Shown piece by piece: positions 16,179 through 22,756 of a stretch of DNA of 34,104 nucleotides; the first letter of the stretch is position 1, and every line of letters starts with the position of its first letter. Source of the DNA: Burkholderiales bacterium (GTDB lineage: Bacteria; Pseudomonadota; Gammaproteobacteria; Burkholderiales; Burkholderiaceae_C); contig JAGWTU010000059.1 of the NCBI GenBank assembly GCA_028868825.1, positions 1 to 34,104 of the forward strand. Reading direction: 5' to 3'. The notes below the pieces were generated by a model, which made no database searches, was not told where the DNA came from, and saw only the letters and a program-made list of their open reading frames with translations. A program made the translations under genes and the position numbers.

Positions 16179-17665
16179 GATCCCGGCGCATCGAGCTCGC
16201 CGGGGCCGCGGCGCTGGGCGCGGCCCAGACTTGGGCCTACGACCACGGCGCCTGGTGGCCGCTGCCGCTGGTGACGCTGGCGCTGCTGGTGTGGCGGCTG
16301 GACGCCGCGCGCCCCGCGCGCGCCGCGGCGCTGGCCTGGGCCTACGGTGTCGGCTGGCTGTGCGCCGGCGTCTGGTGGCTCTATCTGAGCATGCACGACT
16401 ACGGCGACATCCCGGCGCCGCTGGCGATGCTGGCGGTGTTCGCGCTCGCGGCCTTCCTCTCGCTTTACCTCGCCGCGGCCGGCGCCGCCTACGCGCGCTG
16501 GCGCTGCGGCAGCGCGTTCGACGCGCTGCTGTTCGCCGCGCTGTGGCTGCTCGCCGAACTCGCGCGCGGCGTGATCTTCACCGGCTTTCCCTGGATCACC
16601 TCGGGCTATTCGCAGATCGACTCGCCGCTGGCCCTGCTCGCGCCCTGGATCGGCGTCTACGGCATCGGCGCGTTGCTCGCCGGCGCCGCCGTGGCGCTGC
16701 GACGCTTCGACTGGCGCGCCGCGGCAGTCGTCGCCGCCATCGTCGCGGCCGCCGCTCTGGCACCGCGCGACTTCACACGCAGCACGGGCGCGATCTCGGT
16801 CGCACTGCTGCAGACCAACGTCAAGCAGGACGAGAAGTTCGCGGCCGAGCACCTGCCCGCGGAACTCGCCTGGACCGAGCGCGCCTTGACCGAGGCCCGC
16901 GCCGACCTCGTCGTCGGCCCCGAGACGGTGGTGCCGCTGCTGCCCGACCAGCTCGACGAATTCGCGCCCGGCTACTGGTCGGCGATCCAGCGGCGCTACG
17001 CCGGACCCGGTCGCGCGGCGCTGATCGGCATCCCGCTTGGCAGCTTCGAGGCCGGCTACACGAATTCGGTCGTCGGCCTCTCGGCCGGTGCGCCGTACCG
17101 CTACGACAAGTCGCATCTGGTGCCGTTCGGTGAATTCGTCCCGACCGGATTCCACTGGTTCACGCGGGCGATGAACATCCCACTCGGCGACTTCAATCGC
17201 GGCGTCGCCAACCCGCCCTCGTTCGCTTTCGACGGCCAGCTCGTCGCGCCCAACATCTGCTACGAGGACCTGTTCGGCGAGGAACTCGCACGCCGCTTCG
17301 TCGATCCCGCGCGCGCGCCGACGATGTTCGCCAATCTGAGCAACCTGGCCTGGTTCGGCAACACCTCGGTGATCCGCCAGCACCTGAAGATCTCGCGCAT
17401 GCGCACGCTGGAGTTCGAGCGGGCGATGCTGCGCGCGACCAACACCGGCGCGACGGCGGTGATCGACCATCGCGGCCATGTCACCGCGCTGCTGCCGCCG
17501 TTCACGCGCGCCGTGTTGCAGGGCCGTGTCGAAGGGCGCAGCGGCACCACGCCCTACGCCTGGTGGTGTTCGCGGGCCGGCCTGTGGCCGCTGCTGGTGG
17601 CGGCGCTCGCCGTCGTCGCGGCGGCCGTGTTCAGGAATCGGCGCGCGGCCGTCGCCAGACCTTGA
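16175..17665 (+). CDS. lnt: Apolipoprotein N-acyltransferase
   Basis: 496 residues (E. coli 512). N-terminal membrane half with about six helices, including FTGFPWITSGYSQID, then a periplasmic nitrilase-like domain carrying the full catalytic triad: Glu250 (VVGPETVVP), Lys312 (YDKSHLVPFGEF) and Cys362 (APNICYEDLF). A last hydrophobic segment (LWPLLVAALAVVAAAVF) anchors the C-terminus. The enzyme adds the third acyl chain to lipoprotein N-termini, needed for Lol export. The start is a TTG overlapping the corC stop (TTGA), inferred from the lack of a better upstream codon and the frame. The 3' end overlaps the convergent small gene by 35 bases. Confidence 0.97.
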   Translation: MRSRRIELAGAAALGAAQTWAYDHGAWWPLPLVTLALLVWRLDAARPARAAALAWAYGVGWLCAGVWWLYLSMHDYGDIPAPLAMLAVFALAAFLSLYLAAAGAAYARWRCGSAFDALLFAALWLLAELARGVIFTGFPWITSGYSQIDSPLALLAPWIGVYGIGALLAGAAVALRRFDWRAAAVVAAIVAAAALAPRDFTRSTGAISVALLQTNVKQDEKFAAEHLPAELAWTERALTEARADLVVGPETVVPLLPDQLDEFAPGYWSAIQRRYAGPGRAALIGIPLGSFEAGYTNSVVGLSAGAPYRYDKSHLVPFGEFVPTGFHWFTRAMNIPLGDFNRGVANPPSFAFDGQLVAPNICYEDLFGEELARRFVDPARAPTMFANLSNLAWFGNTSVIRQHLKISRMRTLEFERAMLRATNTGATAVIDHRGHVTALLPPFTRAVLQGRVEGRSGTTPYAWWCSRAGLWPLLVAALAVVAAAVFRNRRAAVARP

Positions 17666-17861
17666 TCACCTGCACCGGCGGTTTCGGCGGCGCGCCGCAT
17701 TCGCCGCAGGAAGCGCAGCCGCCCGCGGCCGGCAGCGGGCGCCCGAGCCGCGCGGCGATGCGCCGGCGCAGCGCGGCGGGCGCGAGCGACCAGCCGGCGT
17801 AGGCCACGCAGACGGCGACGATGAGTGCGGTGACGAGGACCTGCCAGTTCAGACTGTCCAT
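17631..17861 (-). CDS. Small Cys-rich membrane protein at the end of the feo operon (DUF6587-like)
   Basis: 76 residues: one membrane helix (about 7-27, VLVTALIVAVCVAYAGWSL), a basic stretch with RRRIAARLGRP, then GGCASCGECGAP, a CxxCxxC motif, and a basic tail. The topology suggests the Cys motif is cytoplasmic. Its ATG directly follows the feoB stop (TGAATG), so it is the last gene of the operon. Similar small proteins recur beside feoB in betaproteobacteria, and I believe the family is DUF6587, from memory. The Cys cluster could hold an Fe-S cluster or bind Fe(II), analogous to FeoC, but that is inference. Confidence 0.78.
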   Translation of the reverse strand: MDSLNWQVLVTALIVAVCVAYAGWSLAPAALRRRIAARLGRPLPAAGGCASCGECGAPPKPPVQVIKVWRRPRADS

Positions 17862-19736
17862 TCAGCCCCCTCCCAGCGCGAGCGCGACGCGGTAGGTCAC
17901 GAACGCGGCGATATAGGCCAGCGCGAACATGTAGCCGGCCATGATGGCCGGGTAGCGCCAGGAATTCGTCTCGCGCTTGACGACGGCCAGCGTCGACAGG
18001 CATTGCGGCGCGAAGACATACCAGGCCAGCAGCGAGAACGCGGTCGCCAGCGACCAGCCCTGCGCGATGACCGGCGCCAGCGACGAGGCGACCTCGCCGC
18101 CGCCCGCCGACAGCGCATAGACGGTGCCGAGCGCGCCGACCGCGACCTCGCGCGCCGCCATGCCGGGCACGAGTGCGACCGAGATCTGCCAGTTGAAGCC
18201 GATCGGTGCGAACACATGCTGCAGCGCGTGGCCGAGGATGCCGGCCAGGCTGTGCTCGATCGCCGGTCCGGTCGCGCCCGGCGGCGGCGGCGGCCAGCTC
18301 GACAGGAACCACAGCACGATGGTCAACGCGAAGATGATGCCGCCGACGCGGCGCAGGAAGATCTTCGCGCGCTCGACGAGACCGAGCGCGAGGCTGGTCG
18401 CGCTCGGCCAGCGGTACGGCGGCAGCTCGAGCATCAGCGGCTGGTAGCGGCTCTTCAGCCAGGTGCGCTTGAAGACCCAGGCCACCGCCATCGCCGAGCC
18501 GACGCCGGCCACGTACAGCGCGAACAGCGTCAGCCCGCGCAGGTCGAACGGGCCGATCTTGCGCGCCGGGATGAAGGCGCCGATGACGAGCGCGTAGACC
18601 GGCAGCCGCGCCGAGCAGGTCATCAGCGGCGCGAGCATGATCGTCGCCAGCCGGTCGCGCCAGTTGGCGATCGTGCGCGTGGCCATCACGCCGGGCACGG
18701 CGCAGGCGAAGCTCGACAGCAGCGGGATGAAGGCGCGCCCCGAGAGGCCGACCTTGCCCATCAACGTGTCGAGCAGGAAGGCCGCGCGCGGCAGGTAGCC
18801 CGAATCCTCGAGCACGAGGATGAAGGCGAACAGGATCAGGATCTGAGGCAGGAACACGAGCACGCTGCCGGCGCCGGCGAGCGCACCGTCGACGATCAGG
18901 CTGCGCAGCGGGCCGGCGGCCATGTGCGCGCCGACCCACTCGCCGGCGGCGCCCATCGTCGACTTGATGAGGTCCATCGGCGCGTTGGCCCACGAGAACA
19001 CGGCCTGGAACATCAGGAACAGCAGCGCCGCCAGCAGCACCAGGCCCCACACCGGATGCATGACGACGGCGTCGAGCCGGTACTGCAGCCGCGCGCGCCG
19101 CGGCGGCTGCGGCACGGCGGCGCGCAGGATGCGACGGACTTCGTGCGCCAGCGCGGTCGACTGGGCGTCGGGGTCGGCCGGCAGCGCCGGCCCCGCCGCC
19201 GGCGCGGCGATCGGCTGCGCGAGATGGCGCAGCAGCGCACTGCGCAGGTCGGCGTGGCCCTCGCCGTGCACGGCGACGGTCTCGACGACCGGGCAGCCGA
19301 TCTCGGCGGCGAGCTTTTCGAGATCGATCTTCAGCCCCTGCGCGCGCGCCGCGTCGGCCATGTTCAGCGCCACCAGCACCGGGCGGCCGAGCGCGCGCAA
19401 CTCGAGCACGAGGCGCAGCCCCATGCGCAGATTGGTCGCGTCGAGCACGGCGACGATGAGGTCGGGCACGGCCTCGTCGGCCAGCCGTCCCTGCAGCACG
19501 TCGAGCGTGACCTGCTCGTCGGGTGTCGCCGGCACGAGGCTGTAGGTGCCGGGCAGGTCGACGACGAAGAGGCTGTGCGCGGGGTCGAGCCGCGCGACGC
19601 CGACCTTGCGCTCGACTGTCACCCCGGCGTAGTTCGCGACCTTCTGGCGCGCGCCGGTGAGGCGGTTGAAGAGCGCCGTCTTGCCGCAGTTCGGGTTGCC
19701 GACGAGCGCGACGCGGGAGAGGGCGAGTTCAGCCAT
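17862..19736 (-). CDS. feoB: Ferrous iron transporter FeoB (compact form)
   Basis: 624 residues, shorter than E. coli FeoB (773). N-terminal G domain with P-loop GNPNCGKT (13-20), G2/switch region NYAGVTVERK, DLPGTYSL (G3) and NMAD (G4). The middle spacer is short. The membrane domain includes the two characteristic Gate motifs, SSFACAVPGVMATRT and TCSARLPVYALVIGAF. The C-terminal part ends soon after the last helices (AYIAAFVTYRVALAL). FeoB imports Fe(II) across the inner membrane, coupled to GTP hydrolysis. It overlaps feoA by 8 bases (ATGGCTGA) and abuts the small Cys-rich gene. The reduced size seems a clade feature; no frameshift is seen. Confidence 0.97.
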   Translation of the reverse strand: MAELALSRVALVGNPNCGKTALFNRLTGARQKVANYAGVTVERKVGVARLDPAHSLFVVDLPGTYSLVPATPDEQVTLDVLQGRLADEAVPDLIVAVLDATNLRMGLRLVLELRALGRPVLVALNMADAARAQGLKIDLEKLAAEIGCPVVETVAVHGEGHADLRSALLRHLAQPIAAPAAGPALPADPDAQSTALAHEVRRILRAAVPQPPRRARLQYRLDAVVMHPVWGLVLLAALLFLMFQAVFSWANAPMDLIKSTMGAAGEWVGAHMAAGPLRSLIVDGALAGAGSVLVFLPQILILFAFILVLEDSGYLPRAAFLLDTLMGKVGLSGRAFIPLLSSFACAVPGVMATRTIANWRDRLATIMLAPLMTCSARLPVYALVIGAFIPARKIGPFDLRGLTLFALYVAGVGSAMAVAWVFKRTWLKSRYQPLMLELPPYRWPSATSLALGLVERAKIFLRRVGGIIFALTIVLWFLSSWPPPPPGATGPAIEHSLAGILGHALQHVFAPIGFNWQISVALVPGMAAREVAVGALGTVYALSAGGGEVASSLAPVIAQGWSLATAFSLLAWYVFAPQCLSTLAVVKRETNSWRYPAIMAGYMFALAYIAAFVTYRVALALGGG

Positions 19737-19998
19737 GATGACGCTCGCGTGCGACGACGACCTCGACGCAGCGCGCCTCGAGCAGGCGCAAGGCGAACAG
19801 CGTCTCGCCGACCTGCACCGCCAGCGGTTCGCGTCCGCCGGGGCCGCGGCGCAGCAGATGCACCGGCTCGCCGGCGACGAAGCCGATCTCGGCCAGCCGG
19901 CGCAGCAGCGCCGCATCGGCGCCGGGAACGTCGGTGCGCAGGCGCTTGACGTAGGCGTGGCTGCCGTTGGGCAGGTCGGCGAGGGGGGTGGCGTTCAT
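19729..19998 (-). CDS. feoA: FeoA, SH3-like partner of FeoB
   Basis: 89 residues. The core GADAALLRRLAEIGFVAGEPVHLLRR...GREPLAVQVGETLFALRLLEARCVEV matches FeoA: a small SH3-like beta barrel, with GFVAGEPV and the closing VGETLFALR.. consensus (usually G..ialR..eA..i.v). FeoA is a cytoplasmic regulator of FeoB. It overlaps the upstream membrane gene by 4 bases and feoB by 8, so all three are translationally coupled. Confidence 0.95.
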   Translation of the reverse strand: MNATPLADLPNGSHAYVKRLRTDVPGADAALLRRLAEIGFVAGEPVHLLRRGPGGREPLAVQVGETLFALRLLEARCVEVVVARERHHG

Positions 19999-20438
19999 GT
20001 TCTCGTCTGGAATCGGCGTCCGGTGCGGCGGTGCAGCCACAGCGCCAGCGCCATCACCGCTCCCGCCGCGCTGTGGGCGATGCCCAGCGCCGGTCTCACA
20101 TTCTCGGGTGCGAAATAGTCCAGCGCGTAGGCGCTGGCCATCATCAGCGCGGCCCCAACGCACAGGATCAGGCCCAGCCGGCGCTGCGGGCGGCCGCGAT
20201 GGCGCGCCGTCGCCCGCCAGCCCTGGGGCAGATGCGAGGCCGCGAGCATCCCGAAGACGAAGAAGGCGCCGAACGATGCCAGCCCATGGAGCTTCATCAG
20301 CCAGGCTTCCGCCGGCGAGGGCAGGTCGGCCGCAGAACCATAGTGCAGCGCCAGCCAGGCCAGGCCGGTCACCAGCAGCAGGCTGCCGCAGCCGTAGATC
20401 GCCGGGCGCTGCCAGCGGCGGAAGTGGGTGACGGTCAT
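19995..20438 (-). CDS. Four-helix inner-membrane protein, candidate b-heme electron carrier
   Basis: 147 residues with four predicted helices (about 14-33, 50-68, 87-106 and 118-136). I cannot name the family. The second helix has His51 at its start and His69 at its end; the fourth has His122 and His136. Spacing of 18 and 14 on two helices is what would be needed to ligate hemes near each membrane face, as in cytochrome b561-like four-helix proteins. Placed between apbE and feoA in a tightly packed operon, it could feed electrons to the exported FMN protein. Heme binding is inference; the topology and His positions are seen. Confidence 0.75.
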   Translation of the reverse strand: MTVTHFRRWQRPAIYGCGSLLLVTGLAWLALHYGSAADLPSPAEAWLMKLHGLASFGAFFVFGMLAASHLPQGWRATARHRGRPQRRLGLILCVGAALMMASAYALDYFAPENVRPALGIAHSAAGAVMALALWLHRRTGRRFQTRT

Positions 20439-20452
20439 CGGGCTTCACGATC

Positions 20453-21157
20453 TCAATGGCGCCAGGCGCGGGCGCCATGGGCGGCCAGCAGCGGGTGATC
20501 GGGCGCCTGCGCCGCGACCTTGGTCAGCGCGTCGGCCCACAGGCACAGCGGCGCCGTCACGCTGAGGTGGCGCAGCCGTGCCCGGCCATGCAGCGTGCTG
20601 CGGCTGCCGCGTGCATAGCGGCTGGTGGCGCAGGCGCCGTCGCGCAGCCGGCCCCAGGCGCGCAGGCCGCCGCGCGTCTCGTCGCGCAGCAGCAGCGCGA
20701 GTTCGGCCTCGCCGAAAGCGCGCAGGTCGCCGCCGGCGTTCACCCAGCCGGCGGCGCAGCCGCGTTCGCGCAGGACCGCGATGGCGGCGTCGACGGCGTA
20801 GCCCTTGGCGATGCCGCCGAGGTCGATCGCCGTGCCGGCGGCCAGCTTGCGCAGCGTCGATCCGTCGAGTGCCCAGCGCCCGCCGGCGGCGATGTCGAAG
20901 AGGCCGGCGCTGGCTTCGCCCAGTTCGCGCGCCGCATCGAGCACGGCACAGGCGTCGGCGCCGATCTCGATCGTGGCACCGGCTTCGAGCGCATTGAAGC
21001 GCGCGATCTCGCTCGCCGGGTCGAAGCGCGACAGGCTGGCCTGCAGTTCAGCGATGCGATTGAACGCGGCCGTCAGCGCCTCTGCGGCCTGCGGCCCGGC
21101 GGCACCGATCTCGACCAGCGTTCCCAGCAGCGGCTTGGCGCGGCGCAGCGCGTTCAC
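20453..21157 (-). CDS. apbE: FAD:protein FMN transferase (ApbE family), compact, without signal peptide
   Basis: 234 residues, shorter than usual (about 300-350). Visible family motifs: PLLGTLVEI at the N-terminus, the SRFDPASEIARFN region (41-54), AIDLGGIAKGYAVDAA (110-125), VNAGGDLRAFG (139-149), ATSRYARGSR (177-186) and SVTAPLCLWADALTKVA (199-215) with the metal-binding Asp209 and Thr212. The enzyme moves FMN from FAD to a Thr/Ser of target proteins. The GTG start overlaps the stop of the FMN-binding gene (GTGA), and no signal peptide or lipobox is encoded. Its likely substrate is that upstream partner. Confidence 0.93.
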   Translation of the reverse strand: MNALRRAKPLLGTLVEIGAAGPQAAEALTAAFNRIAELQASLSRFDPASEIARFNALEAGATIEIGADACAVLDAARELGEASAGLFDIAAGGRWALDGSTLRKLAAGTAIDLGGIAKGYAVDAAIAVLRERGCAAGWVNAGGDLRAFGEAELALLLRDETRGGLRAWGRLRDGACATSRYARGSRSTLHGRARLRHLSVTAPLCLWADALTKVAAQAPDHPLLAAHGARAWRH

Positions 21158-21696
21158 GGCAAGGCTCCTTCGCCCCGCGCCTGCGCGAGCACCGCGACGA
21201 CGCGCCGCACGCCCTCGGTCACATGCTCGCAGCTCAGCGTCGCGCCGCTGATGTTGGCGATGTCGTCGCCGATGCGCAGCGCCGATGCCGGCCCCTTGCC
21301 GACGAACTGGCGCCGCCAGGCCGGCGAGCGAATCTCGTGGCCATGGCTCTCGCGGTACGACAGCACCTCGACCTGCTTGATCGTCAGGTCGTGCGCGAGG
21401 CCGACCGCATAGCCAATCAGTTCGAACTTGCCGACGACGTTGTCGACGACGAGGTAGCCGAGCACCGCGTCGCCGCGCTTGGCCGCCTGCACCGGCCAGC
21501 GCGCCGAGCGCGCGCGCACGCCCGCGTCCTGCAGCCGGCGCATCGCCGCCGCGTCGAGTTCCACCGTCGCCGCCTCGAAGCGGTCGGCGTCGGGGAAGAT
21601 CAGCTGGGCCGCCTGATCCGCGCTGAGGTAGTCGACGGCCCAGGCCGTCGATGGCGCCAGCACCGCCGCGGCCAGGGCGAGGGGTTCGAAGCGCAT
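21154..21696 (-). CDS. Exported FMN-binding domain protein, probably flavinylated by ApbE
   Basis: 180 residues. A Sec-type signal peptide (residues 1-20, cleavage predicted after AWA) precedes a single FMN_bind domain. Typical elements are VLGYLVVDNVVGKFELIGYAVGL, ..IKQVEVLSYRESHGHEI, RRQFVGK and the flavinylation motif SGATLS (150-155), whose Thr153 is the likely covalent FMN site by analogy with RnfG and NqrC. It is the first gene of the feo operon and has no Shine-Dalgarno that I can see. Expected to be a periplasmic one/two-electron carrier; in this context, a ferric reductase component is inferred. Confidence 0.9.
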   Translation of the reverse strand: MRFEPLALAAAVLAPSTAWAVDYLSADQAAQLIFPDADRFEAATVELDAAAMRRLQDAGVRARSARWPVQAAKRGDAVLGYLVVDNVVGKFELIGYAVGLAHDLTIKQVEVLSYRESHGHEIRSPAWRRQFVGKGPASALRIGDDIANISGATLSCEHVTEGVRRVVAVLAQARGEGALP

Positions 21697-21714
21697 GGTC
21701 GCGATGCTAACATG

Positions 21715-21733
21715 AATGCGAATCGTTCTTAAT
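21715..21733 (-). promoter_or_regulatory. Fur-box-like sequence upstream of the feo operon
   Basis: AATGCGAATCGTTCTTAAT, with the core TGCGAAT-C-GTTCTTA, matches the 7-1-7 Fur consensus TGATAAT-N-ATTATCA at 9 of 14 positions, and closely resembles Fur boxes of the form AATGCGAATCATTCTCATT that I associate with betaproteobacteria. It lies 18 bases upstream of the FMN-binding gene start, in the likely promoter, consistent with iron repression. Confidence 0.68.
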
Positions 21734-21741
21734 TAGATTGA

Positions 21742-21755
21742 TTGACCTGCATCAA
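21742..21755 (-). promoter_or_regulatory. FNR/ANR-type binding site upstream of the feo operon
   Basis: TTGAC-CTGC-ATCAA differs from the consensus TTGAT-N4-ATCAA at one base. It is centred 52 bases upstream of the FMN-binding gene and 8 bases beyond the Fur-like box. E. coli feo is known to be FNR-activated and Fur-repressed, so this pairing is expected for a ferrous-iron operon. It could also face the divergent glyQ, which is less likely. Confidence 0.6.
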
Positions 21756-21837
21756 AGCAAACGCGCGGCCGTCATGGCAGATCGCCGTGCTGACGGCCCC
21801 GTAAACTCGCGGCTTTTGCAAATCGTTGCTCGCCTTC

Positions 21838-22755
21838 ATGCTCACTTTCCAGCAGATCATCCTCAGGCTGCAGTCGTATTGGGACGCCCAGGGCTGTGCC
21901 CTGTTGCAGCCCTACGACATGGAAGTGGGAGCGGGTACCAGCCACACCGCGACCTTCCTGCGGGCGCTCGGCCCCGAGCCCTGGAAGGCGGCCTATGTGC
22001 AGCCGAGTCGGCGGCCCAAGGACGGGCGCTATGGCAACAACCCGAACCGTCTCCAGCATTACTACCAGTATCAGGTGGTGCTCAAGCCGGCGCCGGCGAA
22101 CATCCTCGACCTCTATCTGAAGAGCCTCGAAGCGCTGGGCTTCGACCTCAAGGTCAACGACGTGCGCTTCGTCGAGGACGACTGGGAGAACCCGACGCTG
22201 GGCGCCTGGGGCCTGGGCTGGGAGGTCTGGCTCAATGGCATGGAGGTGACCCAGTTCACCTATTTCCAGCAGGTCGGCGGCATCGACTGCAAGCCGATCA
22301 CCGGCGAGATCACCTACGGGCTCGAGCGCCTCGCGATGTACCTGCAGGGCGTCGACAACGTCTACGACCTGGCCTGGACCGATACGCTGAAATACCGCGA
22401 CGTCTACCACCAGAACGAGGTCGAGCAGAGCACCTACAACTTCGAGCACAGCGATGTCGAGTTCCTGCTCGGCGCCTTCGGCGCCCACGAGCGCCAGGCG
22501 CAGCACCTGATGCGCGAGCAGCTCGCGCTGCCGGCCTACGAGCAGGTGCTCAAGGCCGCGCATACCTTCAACCTGCTCGACGCCCGCGGCGCGATCAGCG
22601 TGACCGAGCGCGCGGCCTACATCGGCCGCATCCGCAACCTCGCGCGCAGCGTCGCCCAGAGCTACCTCGACAGCCGCCTGCGGCTCGGCTTCCCGATGGC
22701 GCCGCGCGCCTGGGCCGACGAGGTCACGGCGCAACTCACGAAGAAGGCGGCTTGA
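21838..22755 (+). CDS. glyQ: Glycyl-tRNA synthetase alpha subunit
   Basis: 305 residues (E. coli 303) starting MLTFQQIILRLQSYWDAQGC. Near-identity to the family is obvious through YDMEVGAGTSHTATFLRALGPEPW, VQPSRRPKDGRYG, NRLQHYYQYQVVLKP and TYFQQVGGIDCKPITGEITYGLERLAMYLQ, which carry the class II catalytic motifs of the alpha2beta2 enzyme. It charges tRNA-Gly together with GlyS, one base downstream of its stop codon. An in-frame TTG at 21826 would add four residues but the ATG is favoured. Confidence 0.99.
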   Translation: MLTFQQIILRLQSYWDAQGCALLQPYDMEVGAGTSHTATFLRALGPEPWKAAYVQPSRRPKDGRYGNNPNRLQHYYQYQVVLKPAPANILDLYLKSLEALGFDLKVNDVRFVEDDWENPTLGAWGLGWEVWLNGMEVTQFTYFQQVGGIDCKPITGEITYGLERLAMYLQGVDNVYDLAWTDTLKYRDVYHQNEVEQSTYNFEHSDVEFLLGAFGAHERQAQHLMREQLALPAYEQVLKAAHTFNLLDARGAISVTERAAYIGRIRNLARSVAQSYLDSRLRLGFPMAPRAWADEVTAQLTKKAA

Positions 22756-22756
22756 G

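Noticed and set aside
17478..19949. Long plus-strand frame opposite feoB
   Set aside because: FeoB on the minus strand has all family motifs; the plus frame is Arg/Ala/Gln-rich noise.
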